This document shows, piece after piece, positions 1 through 11,768 of a DNA stretch of 64,000 nucleotides; the stretch's first letter is position 1; the number at the start of each line of letters is the position of its first letter. The stretch lies in assembly GCA_004794655.1 (NCBI GenBank), contig SMMW01000001.1, positions 4,833,001 through 4,897,000 on the forward strand, written 5' to 3'. The position numbers and the translations under genes were made by a program. The notes below the pieces were generated by a model that had not been told where the DNA came from, made no database searches, and was given only the letters and a program-made list of their open reading frames with translations. The DNA is from Marisa cornuarietis (lineage: Eukaryota; Mollusca; Gastropoda; Architaenioglossa; Ampullariidae).

Positions 1-1737
1 TGTCTTCGAATGTTCTTGTTTCCCTGTTTCACTTCGCACATTCGCACACTCGAATACAATAATGGATGCCATTGGTCAGCCACTCACCAGGCATCCTTCA
101 TCCAATCACAAGTAACAGGCCCAGAGCTATGAGGGGCGAGCAGCGGTGACCGCAAGAGGCCCCGAACCTGATGCGGGATAATAAGTGCACCGTCGGGATG
201 TATACTATTGTTATAAATCTGATATGGTTATTCATTACTTGGAAGACATCCAGCATTTTATTGACCTGCTACGTAGGTTGTGCCGGCTTATTTGTCCAAG
301 GCCCCGCATCCCACTAACGCCGGGTATGTAAGACAGCCTGTCTTGAATAGCAAGTGAGAAATTACTCGCGACGGCTGCTTATGATGGCAACGCAGAGAGA
401 AAATATCTGAGGTTATTTTCCACGTGGCATGCGGGTCCTTTCAATGCAGAACGGTGAGAAAACTGACTCCTCCTCAATCACGGGTAGAGTTAGGCTAGCG
501 AGGTGCGGTTTTTGTCTCTGTTCGCTCTGGTTGCTTGACGATTGGTTGAAGGATGCTGGTTGTGTGTTTAAACAGTCGTCTGACATGCATGAACCTATTA
601 AGTTTCAAGTTAAGAACATCGCCGAGTGCAAAGCCAGTACTTAGTAGACGCTTCTTCAGAGTCTTGCTCCCAGTGCCAAACTGACTAAACAAAACATATT
701 CAATACCGAATAAATAAAGTAAATTATGAACGTAACATTATTTTACATTTGCATGTAAATAGCATATGTTGTAATAAGTCGACAAAGAACTGAGCGCATC
801 ATGTAAAGTTTTCTGTATTCTAGTAATATTTTTGACATAAAACATCAGTTGTGAACTATAAACGCTTTTCTTGATGAAAACCATTTTATAGAAATAGAAA
901 CAGGCTTTATTTATTTAGAAACAAAATGAAAATCGTGTAATCTGATTCTGACAGCTAAAACATATTTTCCCCTCTGGCATGGTGCTTTCTGGCAAGTGGT
1001 CAAGTTTGCTGTCACTGCATAGTGACATTTTTTTAAGTCTCTCATTCAACATTTTCTGCACATACCTCCTCCTAGTATACAAAAAGGTAAGAAAGGGGAA
1101 GACTTAATACGTGACGAAAGCAAAGAAAGCCTGATGGGGTGGTTCATACAAAAGGGCAACAACTTTTCACATAACTGTAATTAATGCTATTGACTTTCCA
1201 CTATTAATTATTATGAGTACGCCAGGTGACTCCGTACTGACCGCCCACTCTTATCACAATATACCTATTCAGCACGATTACAAAACATATAGTACTCATC
1301 CATTGCACAGCGGTTTGATAGTTTAATATATATATATATATATCACAGGTGGCTGTCACAAGACAGCTGGCAAAGATATGGTTTAAAATATTTTCGTTTC
1401 TCTTACTGATCACGTTTCACAAGGTCCTTCCAGCGGTCAGCTACATCCATCGCTTGCATGACAATAGTCATCGGGTGAAACCTCTGAGTAGCTTTAAATG
1501 AGATTGAAAAAAGCATTCCATCTGCATTTTTTCTAGGTCATTTTCTTAAAGCTGAGGGTAAATTACCGAAGAGTATGAGACTAACAAAACCGATTTAGGG
1601 CTAACATTCCTTCTGCTAAGAAGCTTAAAAAATGGTTTCTTTGTCTGAAAAAAAGTAACAAAATAAAAATACTATGAGCAGAACTGGTAGGAGCCTAGAT
1701 TTATCCAAATGAAGACTTGAATCAATACTTCAATGAC
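1..1737. other. Non-coding stretch, no gene recognised
   Basis: No open reading frame here resembles a known protein, and the longest ones are short and of low complexity. The first 400 bases are richer in GC and could be the edge of a repeat or a solo LTR, but no matching second copy is visible in the window. A short TA repeat lies near 1325-1342. I see nothing else that can be named. Confidence 0.5.
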
Positions 1738-1764
1738 ATTTTGCACTAGGGTAGGACACACAGT
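1705..1764. repeat. Left part of a repeat interrupted by the LINE
   Basis: The text TTTTGCACTAGGGTAGGACA and the bases before it align with 33560-33600 (TTTTTGCACTAGAGTATAAC). Its continuation lies on the other side of the LINE at 3478-3560, where the text around GGATACTGGCACCACAAAGG matches GGATACTTGCAACACAAAGG at 33662-33681. Together they form one copy of an uncharacterised repeat of roughly 150 bp. Confidence 0.6.
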
Positions 1765-3464
1765 CCCCCGTGGGTATGCATGCCTAGCGAGCATTGTAGG
1801 AATAGGGTCCCTGCTGTCCAGCCAGGCATGTCGTAAGAGGCGACTAAGGTAGACACCTCACCTAGAGGTAAATTAAAGACATTAACGAAAATTTTGTCCA
1901 GGGAGAGGCAGAAAAACTACAGAGCTTGAGGACACATTTTGAGTCAGTTCTGAACAGACCATACCCCCCTTAGCTTGCAGACATCCAGCCAGCAGATACA
2001 GACCTTGACATCTGCACAGATCCGCCAAGCCTGGAAGAAGTGACAGCAGCAATCAGGCAATGAAAAGCGGCAAAGCAACAGGGCAGATGGAATAACAGCA
2101 GAGTTGTTGAAAGCAGATGTGAATGTAACAGCTCCCATGTTGACTGAAATCTTCAGGCAAGTTTGGGAATCAGGACAGATCCCCGATGCGTGGAAGACAG
2201 GGCTCATCTTCAAGTTACCCAAGAAAGGAGATCTTGGAGACTGCAATAACTGGATGGGTATAACACTTCTTTCCCTCACCAGCAAGGTCTTCAGCAAGAC
2301 CTCCGCCTCAGCAAGAGAAGATTTCGCCCTGGGCGATTCTGCTCTGAACTCATTTTCACTCTGCGTCAGATTCTGGAGCAGAGCAACGAGTGGAACATAC
2401 CACTGTACATCAAATTCATCAACCTGGAGAAGGCTTTTGACAGCATCCACCGCGAGTCTTTATGGAAGATTCTGTACAGCGATTTCAAATCTCAGGTGAT
2501 CTGTGACACAGAGCTCATAGCCCCCTTCAACGTCAGTACTGGGTGAAGCAGGGCTGCATTCTGTCGCCGTTCCTCTTCATCCTGGCCATGGACTGCAACA
2601 TGAAGAATTCCACCGACAGAGAGAGGAGAGGGATCAAATGGACCATGACTATGACAGCAACAACAATGCTGGAAGACTTGGACTTTGCCGATGACATTGC
2701 CCTGTTGTCACACCGCCACCAAGACATGCAGGAGAAAACAAATACCTTCTCAGAAACAGCTGGAAACCTTGGCTTGAAGGTCAGCGCAAAGAAAACGAAA
2801 AGTATGAGAGTGAACGCCAGAGTCCAAGAAAACATCAAACTAAATGGAGAAGAGATTGAGGAAGTTGACAGTTTTACCTGTCTTGGGTCCAAGATGTCCA
2901 ACACCGGGGATGCGGAGGTAGAGATTCGAGCCCGACTGGCGAAAGCCAGCCAGGCCTTCACCTCACTCAGGAGCACATGGAAGGAAAAAAACATCAGCCA
3001 GAAGACCAAGCTGAGAATCTTTAAGTCAAATGTGATCAGCACCCTCCTTTATAGATCAGAATCATGGAAGGTGACCAAAAACATCGGTAACAGGCTTACG
3101 TCTTCCAAAACAGATGCCTCAGGCACATACATCTTTTGGCCAAAACACCATCACCAATGAAGAACTCCACCGAAGAACTGAAACCGAGTCCATCACCACG
3201 CAGGTTCAACGAAGGCGTTGGCGATGGATTGGAATGTGCTCCTCCAGCAGACAGCAGACCTCTCCAGAATCGCCCTACGATGGACTCCAGACGGTCGAAG
3301 AAAACGAGGAAACCTGGAGAAGAACAGTGGAAAGGGAGATAAGAGGAAAAGGCTGGACATGGGGTCGCCTGGAGCGGGTTTCGGCCGATCGACATCAGTG
3401 GCGGGCTCTGATTGAGGCCTTATGTGCAAATAGCACAATGAGGACTGATTGATTGATTGATTGA
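1765..3464 (+). mobile_element. 5'-truncated non-LTR retrotransposon (Nimb/I-like LINE)
   Basis: A LINE copy flanked by a 13-nt target-site duplication with one mismatch: TAGGACACACAGT at 1752-1764 and TAGGATACACAGT at 3465-3477. The body encodes the reverse transcriptase palm and C-terminal region in several broken frames. The 3' end is a short tandem tail of GATT units (3447-3464), which is typical of some I-group LINEs. The endonuclease domain is missing, so the copy is truncated at its 5' end. Clade assignment is by eye and tentative. The insertion split a repeat whose uninterrupted relative lies at about 33560-33705. Confidence 0.8.
1890..3453 (+). pseudogene. Broken LINE reverse transcriptase ORF
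   Basis: Pieces of one reverse transcriptase appear in successive frames. Around 2104-2290 is the finger region with the text IPDAWKTGLIFKLPKKGD. At 2543-3090 a run beginning with KQGCILSPFLF contains the catalytic box FADDIALLSH, the YxDD-type active site with F in place of Y. After a frameshift near 3085-3115, the C-terminal region at 3114-3450 has RRRRWRWIG and RRTVEREIRGKGWTWG, typical of LINE ORF2 tails. At least two frameshifts and an early stop (near 2062) rule out a functional enzyme. It lies in the LINE insertion flanked by the 13-nt duplication. Confidence 0.8.
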
Positions 3465-3477
3465 TAGGATACACAGT

Positions 3478-3560
3478 TCAGGGTGTCGTTTAAAGACAAA
3501 AACAAGTGGTCCCGGCTTGTATTGACGTTGGATACTGGCACCACAAAGGGATTCAACGTA
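3478..3560. repeat. Right part of the repeat interrupted by the LINE
   Basis: This stretch aligns with 33595-33700. Shared text includes a GTCGTTTAAAGACAAAA / GTCTTTCAACGACAAAA segment and the ACACAAAGGG / CACAAAGGG segment followed by TCAAnGTATG. With the 1705-1764 piece it makes up one repeat copy. Confidence 0.6.
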
Positions 3561-6500
3561 TGATAGAAACAGCTTGACAATAGTCTAACCTCAGACTAAC
3601 ACAAGCAGAATCCGGTATTAGTATTCGTATACTGTGTGCGAAAAAAAACCCTCATGCACTATACGCAAACAATATGCGCATGTACCCCATATCACGCGTA
3701 CATAACAAATACCGTATTACATGAGTGTTTTTCTTTGTAAGTCATTTTAATGACGGGTGTAACTGAAAAGCAAAAGTCCGAAGGCATATTAAAGTATCAG
3801 TATCTAGTTTTGCAACATTTTTTCATACCAAAGTAGCATACGATCTAACAATAAACGACACTACACAATTTTTACATTCTTAGTAAACCTTGTCTTAATA
3901 TATAGCTTTTTAAACAGAGGTGAGCCCATAAATTAATAATGATGATTACATTGTGGGAAATAAAATCTATGAATTAGGACCGACGCAAGATGTCAACCCT
4001 ACACTTGACCTTATGACAAAAGAATCTTGTATTCTGGTCTGTACAGCTGATCGTGGCACCTATAGATACCGATTTTAAGGAGGCAGTTAAAAACTCGAAG
4101 CGTGGCACTGAATCGGAGATATCGTTTGGTCGTTGTAATCAAAGCCTATTCAGTGCTATTTAATCCGATTTATCCTGTTTAATATTATTGGAACACAAGG
4201 CGTCTGCTGTTACTTGTTTTCAAAATGTCTCAGTATATCAACGATCTTTGAGGTCTCAGATGGGTAGCAAATTCAACTGAATACCTTTTCTGTTTCGTTT
4301 AATGAATTACTCTTTTCTGGGTTTCTTGCCATATTGTTTCATTCAGAGATAGAAAGAAAACAATACAAAATACTCTATTTTCGCTACACACATTTCGGAT
4401 GGTGCTATGGTAGCAGTTGTGTCTTTACTCTGTCGTGAACTCCGGGGAAAGAGCACGCGAAGATGGTCAGAGATTGCGATTGCCGTCGCCTCTGGCTAAT
4501 CGCACTCTCGACACCTCGACCAATTCACGCCGACATGTACGTGTACGCACACACTTATACTAAATTGCTAATAAAGATTTCAACTGACTCGAGCCCCCAG
4601 CGTACGTCCCCAAGAACAACACAAGGCAATTTAGTATATTAAAACAAGTATTAATAATCGAGAGTTTGATCAATTGAACATAAAAGATACAAAATGCTGC
4701 AAATTTTAACGTTAGCTCGCTCTCTAGGCTTCCCGGTATATCTACTCCTAATCCAGATAACGTGAGTCACTAATAGCTTAACTACTACACACAACTCACT
4801 GCACTCGTCACTTATCTCTCTACACAAGAATGTCTCTCGCGATGTGGAGGGCCCTCCGATGTCTTGACGTCTGAAAATCCGTAGATGTCACTCCGCCAGT
4901 CGTTGCTGCCTTTTCCACGAACACAGAGACTCTGGCACTGCCGCGTACCACCACGTGACTCTTCCTCAAGGCCGGTCTGCGATCAGAGCTTAACCGCGCC
5001 TGAGGACCAACGCTTCTCTACCAGCTTTACCTCTGCTGTCTACGACCGACAGCCACTGGTGATGCAAACGTTGTGCACTCTGTACCAAGAGTGGGTCTTA
5101 ACGCACCTCTGAAGTCGGTTGTGCTGAAGTGGTCACGGTTCCCAGACTAACTCCCAGCGGAGACTCTGAACAGCCTTGAACAGATCTCTGCTACAACCTT
5201 CTCCCTCGAGGTTCCAGTGCGAAGACCACGAGTTCTCGCCGGTCTCTATGCTAAATCCTCATCTGTAAGGATCATTCTCTCTCATGATTGGTCAAGCATA
5301 CATACACTCTTCCTTTCAACCTTCTGCTACATAGCTACATCCAATCACTACCTAGCTAACACATGACAGACAGGTGGTCAGTCCTCACTTATCCCTGCCC
5401 ACTCTAGTGACGATATCTGACTACGGCGTCATCATGTCTGACTTTTTATTCACTACTGGTGTCCAGTCAGTGACAAAAGCAAGAAGATCTGTTGTCCCAC
5501 ACTAGGTACACGGCCTTACAATTAACGGCCGCACCGTGGCCTGTGATCTCTCCTCTTGGAAGAACCCCCTGCGGCGATAACCGCCGTTACCTGCTTCTGT
5601 CCTGCGCTAGTGCTGACGTAAGCGGCCACCCATCCCCCCGACCTAGCTGATCTCAAAGAGATACACATCGGTGAAGCATACCTGGTCCTGTTGTCCACTA
5701 CTCTGGCTGGCACCAACAGGGCGGCTGTTGCCGTAACACTGCCTTCCAAGCTAACTCGTTTCACAAGCTATCTATTCTACCTTATGCTAGCCTGTCTGAC
5801 AGCGCGTACGCACGACTCGTGCATAAAGCAGAAGTGCGACACCATCACTATAGCCCTATCACCTAGTTATCATATGACATACTCTCATATACATGTGTGC
5901 ACATACAAGTGACAAGACAGTTGTGTGTTTGTGCGTGCGTGCATGCGTGCGTGTGTTTGGCACTAGCGTGTGTGCGTGTTGACAACGCGTAAAGGTTCAA
6001 AATATACTTAACGGTTATTTATTTTAGACCATTATAATAAAGCTCATCCCTGAGCATGCGCAGTCACCTCCTAAGTGTGTTCTCTTACTTACAAGGTCTT
6101 TATTGAAGCACTGCAATTCAGTATTTTCCCATAGACTCTGAACGTGTCTACTCCGCCAGCCTCTTATCACTTATTCCAGCGATTTTCATGTTAATGTGTA
6201 AACATACACAGAGATTTATACAGACGACAGTTCCTTCTTGAAATTAAATACATTTGGGATTGGATTATGCTACTCTGGAAACTAATTTATCACTTAAAAG
6301 CCTACAAGAAACACGAAACACTGTGATAGATTAATCACGTCTGCTTTTTTTCAAGTCCTCGTCATTAAATAATGTCAGGTGAACATATTTGTTTTCTAAA
6401 CAATTTTTCAGGGTTGAAATTAGTGGCTGTGCGAGGGAAGAATGTAAATTACTGCCTTCTGACTTTATGCTCGGTGCACACCACACCACAGGTGACCAAC

Positions 6501-7405
6501 ACATGTGTACTGGGCATGTGAGAATCACTAGAATATTGTATTACATCCTATAAATACTTATTTCTAAAGTCTCCTACTGACAGTTCATAGACGACAACAC
6601 TCGTCAAACTTTTAAATGTAACATTTCCAGTAACCATACTTGTAGGCACTTTACCATTCCTGTAAATGTCTGTAACTGTCCGCTAGTTTTGCACATAATT
6701 CCTTAATTTTTCTCTTTTATTTTAAGTAGTGATATTGTAGTGGTAGTGCAGTAGTGGAAGTTAGTAGCGTACCTGCTTCGTATCTGAGACCCTTTTCTCT
6801 AATAAACAATCGTCGTTCTAAATGTTAATTCTCATTTTTGGAAGGAATTTGAAGATATTATTAAAAGCGTCATATCGAGAAAAAGACACGAGAGATGTAA
6901 AGACTTACACGAGGTATCGAGGGCATTGAAAAAGAAAGATGCTGTTGAGTGACAAGAGCTTGTCTATCCGTCCCTGGAGTTTCACCAAACGGTGCGTGGA
7001 TTCCAGTTAAATGTTTATCCACGAATGTAAAAAGAAGGTATACAAGTCTATCCTGCTTAAATCACAGCAAACAAGGTTTCCACACAAGCCCCTGCACACG
7101 ACGTGGTTGTAAACGCATTGGTTGAGAGAGATACCCCATTACTGGCGTCGTATTGTGTTAGAACACACTAGCTTCGGCTCAAGACAGAGTAAGGCAACGG
7201 CCTTCCAACCATTGACCTTGTTGCTGAATGAGTACCCGACCCCGAAGAGGGCTATGTAATAATAATCATTTTTCAGATATAAAAAGACGCCATTATGTAA
7301 AAGATAAGTAAACCAGTGAACGTAATGAAAAAATATATATAAATAAAATTCCCTCAAAATGTCATAATTAGTCAAATGAGTATAATAGAGTTAATAGAGA
7401 AATCT
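3561..7405. other. Non-coding stretch with a GC-richer island
   Basis: No protein family is recognisable. Roughly 4440-5900 is noticeably richer in G and C than its surroundings and contains only short, unconvincing ORFs. Near 4558-4637 a 12-nt inverted repeat (ATACTAAATTGC and its complement) could form a hairpin. Just downstream of the first receptor (7139-7405) the sequence is its 3' flank. Confidence 0.45.
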
Positions 7406-8560
7406 TCAAAAATCGCTGTCCCCGGGGTTGTTTTTGCTGAGGGTTTTACTGAAACGAGTTGAGTCATTTTTAAGGTGGAGGATGGCTGTTGACTTTTTCA
7501 GCACTGGAGATCGTCTGCAGAACAAAGATTTTACTTCATTTCTAAATCTGGAGCCAGTCAGGCAGTACAGGTAGAAATTGATTGCGCTGTTAAGGTACCA
7601 AGCCAAGGTGCACACCGCATACGCGAATCGAAGACTCGCCAAGGGTATGATGGTGTCCGTATTGACGTAAGGCTGAACGACAAGGTAAACGCACACGGGC
7701 ATGGAGAGAAGGAGAAACACCAGGGATACTGTAATGAGAGTGACGGTGAGTGACGAGGCCTTTTTCTGGCGACTGTTGACCTGATCACAACCACCGGCGG
7801 TCATCACACGGGCCACCTGTACAGACTGAATCACCTTCCATAGCAGCACACTGTTACAAAAAATTAAGACACAAAAGGGTATAACTGAGGACACTACTAG
7901 ATCGATCCAAGGAAATATCAAGTCTTCGTAATAACCTACCTCAGCACTCGGACTGTAACATAGTTCATAATTATATTCATTGAGTTTGGTCATCAGTTCA
8001 TAGCAAATCAGTCTATGGCCATTCAGTGCAAAAGGTACTGCTACAATAACAGCCATAACTAGTCCAACTTTTCTCTTTGGAAACGATAGGTTCTTGTGAT
8101 GAGGCCATACAACCGACATTACTCTCTGTATCGTCATGGAAACAATAAGCCAAGCTGAGATTGTGCCGTTTGAGTACCCGAGAAACGGAATAATTTTGCA
8201 AAAGAAAACATGAAGAGATTTGACTCGTATGCGAAAGTAAGCATACACCCATAGTGGAAGCAGCCCTGCATACAAGAGTACCAGGTCGGACACCGCCAGC
8301 GCTGTGAAGTACAAGGACATAGAGTTTGACGACTGACCCTCGCTCATTCGCCTCATGATCACGATGGTCATCACGTTGCCGAAGGTGCCAAACGACATGA
8401 TGACAGGCGGGATAAACCTCCACATCGGCAAATGTGGAGAGGAGAGAAGAAATCTTTCTAAACCGTTATATTGCTTAGAAGAACAACAATGTCCGTCGTC
8501 TGCTAGGTCACTGGCAGTGTTGTTGGTGATGACAATTTCTGTGACTCCACTAGCCATCAT
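7406..8560 (-). CDS. Class A GPCR, cluster copy 1 (putative chemo/peptide receptor)
   Basis: Intronless rhodopsin-class receptor, 384 residues, a plasma-membrane receptor expected to couple to G proteins. The ligand is unknown. The frame stays open upstream through a TTG at 8614, but the first ATG is at 8560 and aligns with the starts of the paralogues, so I use it. There is an N-glycosylation site (NNT) in the N-terminus. Approximate TM segments: 48-70, 82-105, 119-150, 165-185, 217-242, 270-296, 309-334. Landmarks are N62 (GN of TM1), D92 (LAVSD of TM2), and the disulfide pair C121 and C201. The DRY motif is Q145-R146-V147. P228 is in TM5, P288 lies in LSMP (no CWxP tryptophan), and NPxxY is N328-F-Y-L-Y332. 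The C-terminus is GDSDF, a possible class I PDZ ligand. Paralogues lie at 26.1, 35.4, 48.3 and 59.0 kb. Confidence 0.92.
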   Translation of the reverse strand: MMASGVTEIVITNNTASDLADDGHCCSSKQYNGLERFLLSSPHLPMWRFIPPVIMSFGTFGNVMTIVIMRRMSEGQSSNSMSLYFTALAVSDLVLLYAGLLPLWVYAYFRIRVKSLHVFFCKIIPFLGYSNGTISAWLIVSMTIQRVMSVVWPHHKNLSFPKRKVGLVMAVIVAVPFALNGHRLICYELMTKLNEYNYELCYSPSAEVGYYEDLIFPWIDLVVSSVIPFCVLIFCNSVLLWKVIQSVQVARVMTAGGCDQVNSRQKKASSLTVTLITVSLVFLLLSMPVCVYLVVQPYVNTDTIIPLASLRFAYAVCTLAWYLNSAINFYLYCLTGSRFRNEVKSLFCRRSPVLKKSTAILHLKNDSTRFSKTLSKNNPGDSDF

Positions 8561-8723
8561 TGACAGAGACACGTGGACCGCGTCAGGTCTGTGATGTCTT
8601 CGTCTCGGTGTCAAGGTCCGGCTTTCTCGTAAATTGCGATAAAATCAGATGACAAAGGTCCTTGTGTCCCTTTGCGTAGGTGAAGTTTTCAATTACAGTA
8701 CTATTACGACAGTACTGAAAATA

Positions 8724-8775
8724 CAGTCTCTCACTGAATCTAGTAAATGAGGCAAATCAAAGTCTTTTATAGATC
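8724..8775 (-). promoter_or_regulatory. Core promoter of receptor copy 1: TATA box plus GAGACTG
   Basis: Read on the minus strand, TATAAAAG begins at 8771 inside GATCTATAAAAGA (8775-8763). GAGACTG begins at 8730, and the base before it lies exactly 40 nt after the first T of TATA. The sequence leading into it is AGATTCAGTGAGAGACTG and includes an initiator-like TCAGT. The same arrangement, with the same 40-nt spacing, precedes copies 4 and 5. The start codon lies about 200 nt downstream of the TATA box. Confidence 0.7.
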
Positions 8776-8848
8776 AAGTGCCATAATTAAAATGAACAAG
8801 CTGTAAAAAATGACAAGAACAGAAAACTAAAATTATTGAAAATATTTT

Positions 8849-8870
8849 GTTTATCGAAAAAGGTGTACAA

Positions 8871-8918
<48 letters not shown>
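8849..8918 (-). promoter_or_regulatory. CA tract and TTTTTCGATAAAC motif upstream of receptor copy 1
   Basis: On the sense (minus) strand a CA dinucleotide tract (8918-8874) is followed by TTTTTCGATAAAC (8861-8849). A CA-rich tract followed by TTTTGTCGATAA-like text occurs about 65-175 nt upstream of the TATA box in all five intact receptors. The role is unknown. The shared position argues that it belongs to the promoter and is not a random microsatellite. Confidence 0.55.
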
Positions 8919-8919
<1 letters not shown>

Positions 8920-9149
8920 CATCTTTAAAAAACTATCTTAATCTTGAAACCTTTTTCGAGTGTATTAGAGCAAAAATGATGTACTTCATAAACAGCCGCC
9001 CTGACGGTAAAGCAAACCTAATAAGCTGTAAAAATTATTTTAATCTTTAAATTAAGGAGTATTCTTATACTAGTCAGTTTAAACAAAAATTCTCTAATTG
9101 CTCTCTGTGCGTCCTCCACAGAAAAAGTCATAATGTCAATGAGTTACAT

Positions 9150-9230
9150 GATAATGGAAATATACTTGTAAGGAGTGTTTGTAATTAGCCGCTCGATTGC
9201 GAGGTTTCTTCTGCCTGTGGAATAACGATC
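9150..9230 (-). promoter_or_regulatory. Shared upstream block of receptor copy 1
   Basis: On the minus strand this reads ATCGTTATTCCACAGGCAG, a short variable stretch, and then AATCGAGCGGCTAATTAC (9198-9181). It aligns with the upstream blocks of the other four receptors and of the orphan copy at 18.85 kb. The TAATTA core is a typical homeodomain-binding sequence. The block lies about 427 nt upstream of the TATA box. Confidence 0.65.
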
Positions 9231-9342
9231 CTGGTCCTGGTCTGTACGTAGTTTTTTTAATTTCTGTTTGTTTAAAGGATGTTGTGCAATTAATGTTGCT
9301 TAATTGGGTCTAGAACTCTTGCACACCATCATGTTACTGTAC

Positions 9343-9440
9343 AGAGAGTGTCCCGAGACGAAATCTGAACCGAAGGCTTCTGAGTTTGTTACAAGTGATG
9401 TTTTTACCCACTAAACTACCGGGAGTGTACGGGTTGTCTC
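9343..9440 (-). repeat. Probable tRNA-derived SINE fragment
   Basis: On the minus strand, CCGGTAGTTTAGTGGGTAAA resembles a Pol III A box, and GGTTCAGATTTC about 35 nt later resembles a B box. The spacing fits a tRNA-like head. The corresponding flank of receptor copy 2 (near 28110) lacks it, so it looks inserted. No intact tRNA fold was found, and the 3' boundary is uncertain. Confidence 0.5.
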
Positions 9441-10790
9441 CTTCCAATTTTTAACTTACTACACAGGTATCAGAGCTGGGCAGAAGTTCTTGTAAGCCAA
9501 CCAGTATGATACCAACAGACTGGCGCCAGTTATACCCCAGCAGGAAAAACGGGTAGAATAGAGGGGGTAACTTAGGAATAAATCTCCTGTCACTGTCTAT
9601 AGGACCCAGTCGATGCCAACATTCCTCCAGTGGGTAGAGAATACGCTTTGTAATTAGTCATACTTTATTGATGATCACGACCGTTTCCCCTCCCTCGTGC
9701 TAATTGGATTAGAAAACATCGGCAGGTACACATCTCAGTTCAATAACTTTCCTCATCGCACCATCCGGCCTCGTCAACGCTGTCAGTAAGATCTCACTTT
9801 CTTTACAAAATACTGATATGCTACACTTTTCATTTTCGGTAAGTAACAATATTTTTTTATATTGGAAACAACAATTAACAAAACAGAGCCATGTTATTGT
9901 CAGGTTACTAGAAAGTGTCCCAGATTAAAATTTAGGCAATCAAAATTTAGAGTTGAATTTTTGAAATTTTGAAAGTTGATGAAGAGCTTACTAGGAAAGT
10001 TCGAACATGTACTTCCTATTAAAAATGTTTTTTAGTTTCTTCAAACTTGGGATTTTTTTTTTTAGCTGAATGCAATGCAGCACCTCAGTGCAATGTTCTT
10101 TGGATAAACAAATGTAGTAGTTAAATGCAGCATGTTGAATATTTGTAGTAGATTAGTTAATTTTGTAAATTCACGTATTTTTTCACGTAATTTTCAAGTA
10201 TTGCAAACTGGTTAGCATTTTAATTACCTTAAATGGTCAACTGTGACAGAAATATTGGCCTAAAAGACACTCAACTAAAATTCAGAAAGAAAACGTATGT
10301 ATCGCTAGTTTTCTTGCTTTCTCAAGAAAGATCAAAAGGACGACAGAAGCGAAACATCCAACGAGATAGAGAACAGAACGAGGAGAGCATTCGTTAGAGA
10401 TGTCTGCCAGTAATCCCATTACCCCGTTGATAAAATTTTTTCTTGGAGGATTATAGCGTATTTAGCTTTTGGAGCGTGTTGGCGTGTGTATAAACAATAT
10501 ATATATATATATAGTGCGCTTTCTTACACGAACGATTTGTATTGCGAATTTCTTAAAGCACGTAGACAGAATCTGCGCCTTGTGCTCGTAAAAGGAAGAT
10601 CATTGACAATGCACTTATTACAAAAGCCAAGATATTCCGACCACGATATACTGCAAATAGTGGACTAGAAGACACCCCAGCCTGCAAAACATACGGGTTT
10701 TTTAAGGGGCCTTTGCGGGCTGAGATAAGGGGCCGAGATGGCCTGCGTGGTCAAAACCCGTAGGGTTCTGAATCCGGTATCGTCAAGGGG
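9441..10790. other. Non-coding flank of receptor copy 1, partly shared with the flank of copy 2
   Basis: There is no recognisable gene. The text GTCGATGCCAACATTCCTCC (9612-9631) matches GTCGATGCCAAGATTCCTCC near 28753-28772, and a TTCGGTAAGTAACAAT segment near 9836 matches TTCAGTAAGTAACAGC near 28988. These suggest that the two receptor copies were duplicated with more than 1 kb of upstream DNA. A TA repeat lies at about 10498-10513. Confidence 0.5.
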
Positions 10791-10810
10791 CCCAGATGGT
10801 TTTACAGTAT

Positions 10811-11012
10811 GTAGCCCGCATCCCACCCTTTGAAGACCCGGTTACAAACGTCAACGCCCGCATCCCACCCTTCACATTTCCGCTTTCAACCGTCAATACC
10901 TCATTCCTACCCTTCAAAGCCCCGCTTGCAACCGTCAAAGCCCGCATCTCACCCTTTGAACTCCCGCTTGCAACCGTCAAAGCCCGCATCTCACCCTTTG
11001 AACTCCCGCTCC
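10811..11012. repeat. 42-bp minisatellite, about five copies
   Basis: The unit contains CCCGCATCTCACCCTTTGAA and then CTCCCGCTTGCAACCGTCAA. The last two units are nearly identical and the first three are diverged. Because 42 is a multiple of three, frames stay open across the array on both strands, giving spurious 14-residue protein repeats. I see no evidence that it is translated. Confidence 0.8.
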
Positions 11013-11040
11013 GAATAAAACTCTGCTCCAATTAATAATT

Positions 11041-11760
11041 TAAACCTAACAAATTTTATAATTCCACACACCATTAGCTGCCATTGCCCTTCGCATTCTT
11101 CCTCCATCTCTGTCTCTGGCATTGGCAAACCATTTCCTTGTATTCCCCTTGACCTCCGATTCTGATGCCGAGGGAAATGTTTTACGGACTGCGGCTGTGA
11201 ACAGAGGAAGGTAGACTTAAAAACAATCCTATAATAATAAACCTGAAAATGTAGAGAAAATAATAGTTAGATTCATTATTCTGAAAAATCCGTTTGGAAG
11301 CTTTAAAAGGACACATTGACACACCTCAAAGAAGTCAAAACCAAAAACAAACAAAAACTACGCACCAATTAATACTTTTCGCAGCTGAAGGGACTGGAAG
11401 CTTTTTTTTTCCTTTAGCCCCACTGAAATTATATTGACGAGCCAAGTCCGGAGTGCCTTAAAATCGTCCGGACGAGAGAGGTGTCGGAGTCTTCTCCGAT
11501 ACAGGAGAGGTGCTTAACCTGTTAAGAATAAATAAAAAACTAAAAAAATCTGTAGTTGCCTAAACATGTAGAAACCTACAATACAAATGCAAAATTACAC
11601 TGAGCACTGGTCCTCGTTAACAGAGTTAACCTGTGAGCCGATGCTACACCCCGTCAGATTAGTAAATGAGTTATCCAGATTGTATAGTATAACATGATTG
11701 ACATATCAGTTAATGCTTAAAGTAAAATTTAAAAGGGTGTCTATTCCCTACACATTATAT
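11041..11760. other. Non-coding stretch
   Basis: AT-rich sequence with no recognisable gene or repeat copy elsewhere in the window. A short polypyrimidine run lies near 11400. Confidence 0.4.
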
Positions 11761-11768
11761 ACATATCT

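Noticed and set aside
4440..5900. GC-rich island as a gene or LTR element
   Set aside because: No protein motif, no repeated end and no target duplication could be found.
10783..11035. Repeat proteins encoded by the 42-bp minisatellite
   Set aside because: Open frames follow automatically from the unit length on both strands, with no start, splice or conservation evidence.
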